Assembly: GCA_963969345.1 (NCBI GenBank)
Contig: OZ017768.1
Coordinates: 7,030,718-7,094,717, forward strand
Length of the DNA stretch: 64,000 bases
Source: Turbatrix aceti
Taxonomy: Eukaryota; Nematoda; Chromadorea; Rhabditida; Panagrolaimidae
Reading direction: 5' to 3'
The translations under genes and the position numbers were made by a program. Of the stretch, positions 63,001 to 64,000 are shown piece by piece (position 1 is the first letter of the stretch; each line of letters opens with the position of its first letter). The notes under the pieces were generated by a model. That model was not told the DNA's origin. It worked only from the letters and a program-made list of their open reading frames with translations, and searched no databases.

Positions 63001-63194
63001 ATCAACATCGGGGCCCTTTTGTTCTTCAAATGCCGTCTGATTTTCCAAAAAAAAATCATTCTGACGCTTTTCAGCTCCAATCCTGCTTCGCCAAGCACAT
63101 GATGTACCTCGAAGAGCACCGAGACGTCGGCGACAACGTTGCCCGGGTCGACCAGTTGACCCGGGATCATGAGGAGTATGCTTCCAATGCCATG
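41361..63194 (+). CDS. DBL/MCF2L-type Rho guanine-nucleotide exchange factor, 5' part (incomplete)
   Basis: Common exons: 47371-47454, 47565-47673, 48172-48268, 51551-51661, 51985-52101, 54151-54300, 58168-58407, 63075-63194. They join in phase and continue past the window. They encode a CRAL-TRIO/SEC14 domain (SRFAFISG, HPIMTFPDS, YVIVIDRRMDKWSSVRL, LLKPEGVFQRAL, MDIGGDLKYNHIEWVQHR) and then spectrin-like helices (ETELPNDVATTE, FDAFWARHRQRLTSCLQLRRFEESFRK). Block for block this follows MCF2L/DBS better than TRIO: IDRRxDKW, FFQRxL, TELPNDV and the FWAKHQQKLEQCLQLRHFE type. The DH-PH module that activates Rho/Cdc42 should lie downstream, outside the window. Two alternative 5' parts exist (41361-42041 and 46253-46406). 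Introns reach 4.7 kb, unlike other genes here. Confidence 0.9.
42042..46252 (+). other. Large first intron of the Rho-GEF gene
   Basis: No nested gene supported. It contains CAT/CGT trinucleotide tracts near 43645-43670 and 43748-43768 and a 22-bp perfect palindrome of GCTCGCTCGCG/CGCGAGCGAGC at 45587-45608. The remainder is T/A-rich low complexity. Confidence 0.5.
46253..46406 (+). CDS. Rho-GEF alternative first exon, proximal start
   Basis: A TTTTTATCAG acceptor at 46247 precedes an ATG by five bases. The exon encodes MTTVSTEELPESTIRRDSG followed by a very acidic run (EGDDGNVDDEGESEDA) and stops at a GT donor at 46407 in phase 1, so it joins the common exon at 47371 (...GDLTDDGSMEV). In-frame TAA just before the ATG means it cannot be an internal exon of the longer form. 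It is most likely an alternative, possibly trans-spliced, start. Confidence 0.75.
48269..51550 (+). other. 3.3-kb Rho-GEF intron
   Basis: No gene supported. GC-richer patches (49.6-50.35 and 51.0-51.3 kb) are open on several frames but show no recognisable product. Confidence 0.5.
52102..54150 (+). other. 2.0-kb Rho-GEF intron
   Basis: No gene supported. Poly-C at 53520-53529 and GC-rich patches at 53.15-53.25 and 53.65-54.1 kb have no recognisable coding content. Confidence 0.5.
54301..58167 (+). other. 3.9-kb Rho-GEF intron
   Basis: No gene supported. It holds a (GC)n run with alternating CGCGCG at 55259-55273, a (GAC)n run at 55477-55491, and AT-rich inverted-repeat DNA near 56010-56115 that shares TTCTTACAAAAACG with the hairpin region at 29391. 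Confidence 0.5.
59447..59452 (-). terminator. Candidate poly-A signal for the DNAJC2 gene
   Basis: Plus-strand TTTATT (AATAAA on the minus strand) lies about 190 bp beyond the minus-strand stop. Confidence 0.35.
59642..61840 (-). CDS. dnj-11: DnaJ homologue C2 / zuotin (ribosome-associated co-chaperone)
   Basis: Four exons on the minus strand (61474-61840, 61173-61413, 60682-61117, 59642-60430) join in phase to 610 aa, close to human DNAJC2 (621). N-terminal zuotin-homology segment, then a J domain (DQYRVLGL to about residue 180) with the HPD motif intact at 131-133 (RYHPDKGK), the family block VQPVPELGD...FYEFWYSFPSWREFSFLD, and EKQNRAEREKLRK. A long charged Glu/Ala/Lys helix follows, then two SANT/Myb-like domains (around SAWPEEDLQLLVKA and DWSVDEQVKFEQALR). 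The protein works with an Hsp70 partner at the ribosome exit tunnel and has nuclear roles through its SANT domains. It lies entirely within an intron of the opposite-strand Rho-GEF. Confidence 0.96.
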
Positions 63195-64000
63195 GTGAGT
63201 TTTTTGGGTGCCAAAAAAATTATGAGGGTCTCGGGGCGAAATTAATAAATAAAAATAAATACAAATTGAAAATTTTATTTTATTTAAAAAATTTTTTCAA
63301 ATTAAATAAATTAAACAAAAATCGTTTTTGTTACATTCTTAAACGAAAAAAAAATGTTACAATTTTTTTTTGGTTTCGATGTAAAAACATCGTAAAAACG
63401 TAATTTTTTGGTTCTGCAACGAAAAAAATCATAAATATAAAAAATTAAATTCAGATTGATCAATTTTTTTTAATTAAACAATTAAAATTAAATTTTATAA
63501 TATTAACCGATCGAAAAAAATTTTTTCTAAAAATTCGTATTTTATTTTCCCATTTTTTTTTAATTCCAAAAAATCATAACTCCGCCAGCCACCGACCGAC
63601 CCAATTTCAAAAAAAACAGGCACACGCATTTTTCCACAGTTTTTGATTTCCATGACGTCAGCACCTGCGTGCGTGACCCGACCTTTGCGCCGGTCACGAT
63701 GAAAACAGTCGCGGGTGGCGGTGGTGGTGATGGCTTCGATCGGACGCGGTTGCGTGCCCTTTTGGCTTCCGAAGAGGAAGCTGGTTGGTTGTGTTTTGGG
63801 GGCGGCAGTGAAGACAAGACAAGACGAATCGACTTCGTTTTGTCTGCTAACGACCGCTCCAAAAATTTTGTTATGTAACTTATCTCACTCAAAATGATCT
63901 GGAACGCCCGGGCAGCTGTGACACTGTTCCCGGGCCGGCCTCGTTGTCCCCGTCGTCGGCGGCGAAAATCGGACAGACGTGTTCGTTTTTGCGATTTTTT
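63195..64000 (+). other. Start of the next Rho-GEF intron, to the window edge
   Basis: No exon continuing the spectrin region was found after the donor at 63195. The first 400 bp are A/T-rich; 63.66-64.0 kb is GC-richer with short frames but no recognisable domain. Confidence 0.5.

Larger units (their letters stand above)
58408..63074 (+). other. 4.7-kb Rho-GEF intron hosting a nested gene
   Basis: The flanking exons encode ...FEESFRK and LQSCFAKHMM..., which are consecutive in MCF2L-type spectrin helices, so the interval is a true intron. The minus-strand DNAJC2 gene occupies 59642-61840. The parts at 58.4-59.4 and 62.1-63.07 kb show no other supported gene. Confidence 0.85.

Noticed and set aside
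47371..63194. Assignment of the CRAL-TRIO/spectrin gene to TRIO/Kalirin (unc-73 type)
   Set aside because: IDRRxDKW, FQRAL, TELPNDV and the FWARHRQRLTSCLQLRRFEESFRK block follow MCF2/MCF2L order and wording more closely than TRIO. The decisive DH-PH part is outside the window.

Overview
This is a eukaryotic window and almost certainly from a nematode. Three kinds of evidence support that: recognisable nematode gene families (an Srg-type seven-transmembrane chemoreceptor, a divergent transthyretin-like secreted protein, a soluble tyrosine phosphatase with a repeat tail), tiny introns of about 46-76 bp with TTTTCAG-type acceptors, and acceptor-like sites just upstream of several start codons that would suit spliced-leader addition. 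Exons are GC-balanced and introns are extremely T/A-rich. No species is assigned.

Layout. Positions 1-8.9 kb hold no gene I can support, apart from a probable solo LTR on the minus strand (about 7.55-8.22 kb). Positions 8959-13297 are a 4.3-kb foldback element: perfect 47-bp outer termini, diverged sub-terminal parts, then 1.6-1.7-kb near-identical inverted arms around a 257-bp spacer, with 70-bp tandem repeats whose copy number differs between arms. After a 3.4-kb gene-free stretch comes a run of five plus-strand genes: ATP-citrate lyase (16743-21872, six exons, 1115 aa), a tyrosine phosphatase with a 21 x 10-aa tail (22593-24618), a divergent DEAD-box RNA helicase (24974-26962), an unrecognised 163-aa protein (27559-28145) and a secreted transthyretin-like protein (28534-29296). 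The last one converges on a minus-strand PROPPIN of the WIPI1/2-ATG-18 type (29582-31684).

The chemoreceptor follows at 34422-35873. From 41361 to the right edge lies the 5' half of a large Rho-GEF gene of the DBL/MCF2-MCF2L type: two alternative 5' parts, a CRAL-TRIO domain and the start of the spectrin-like region. Its DH-PH catalytic part would lie beyond the window. A complete minus-strand DNAJC2/zuotin gene (59642-61840) sits inside one 4.7-kb intron of that GEF.

Functionally the genes are mostly independent housekeeping and signalling genes: cytosolic acetyl-CoA supply, phosphotyrosine removal, RNA remodelling, autophagosome formation, ribosome-associated chaperoning, chemosensation and Rho-GTPase activation. 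The most unusual items are the foldback element, the phosphatase tail made of an almost exact 30-bp satellite, the PROPPIN whose FRRG lipid-binding motif reads LNRG, and a 42-bp perfect palindrome centred on TAATATTAC. All exon models come from reading splice signals and phase by eye.
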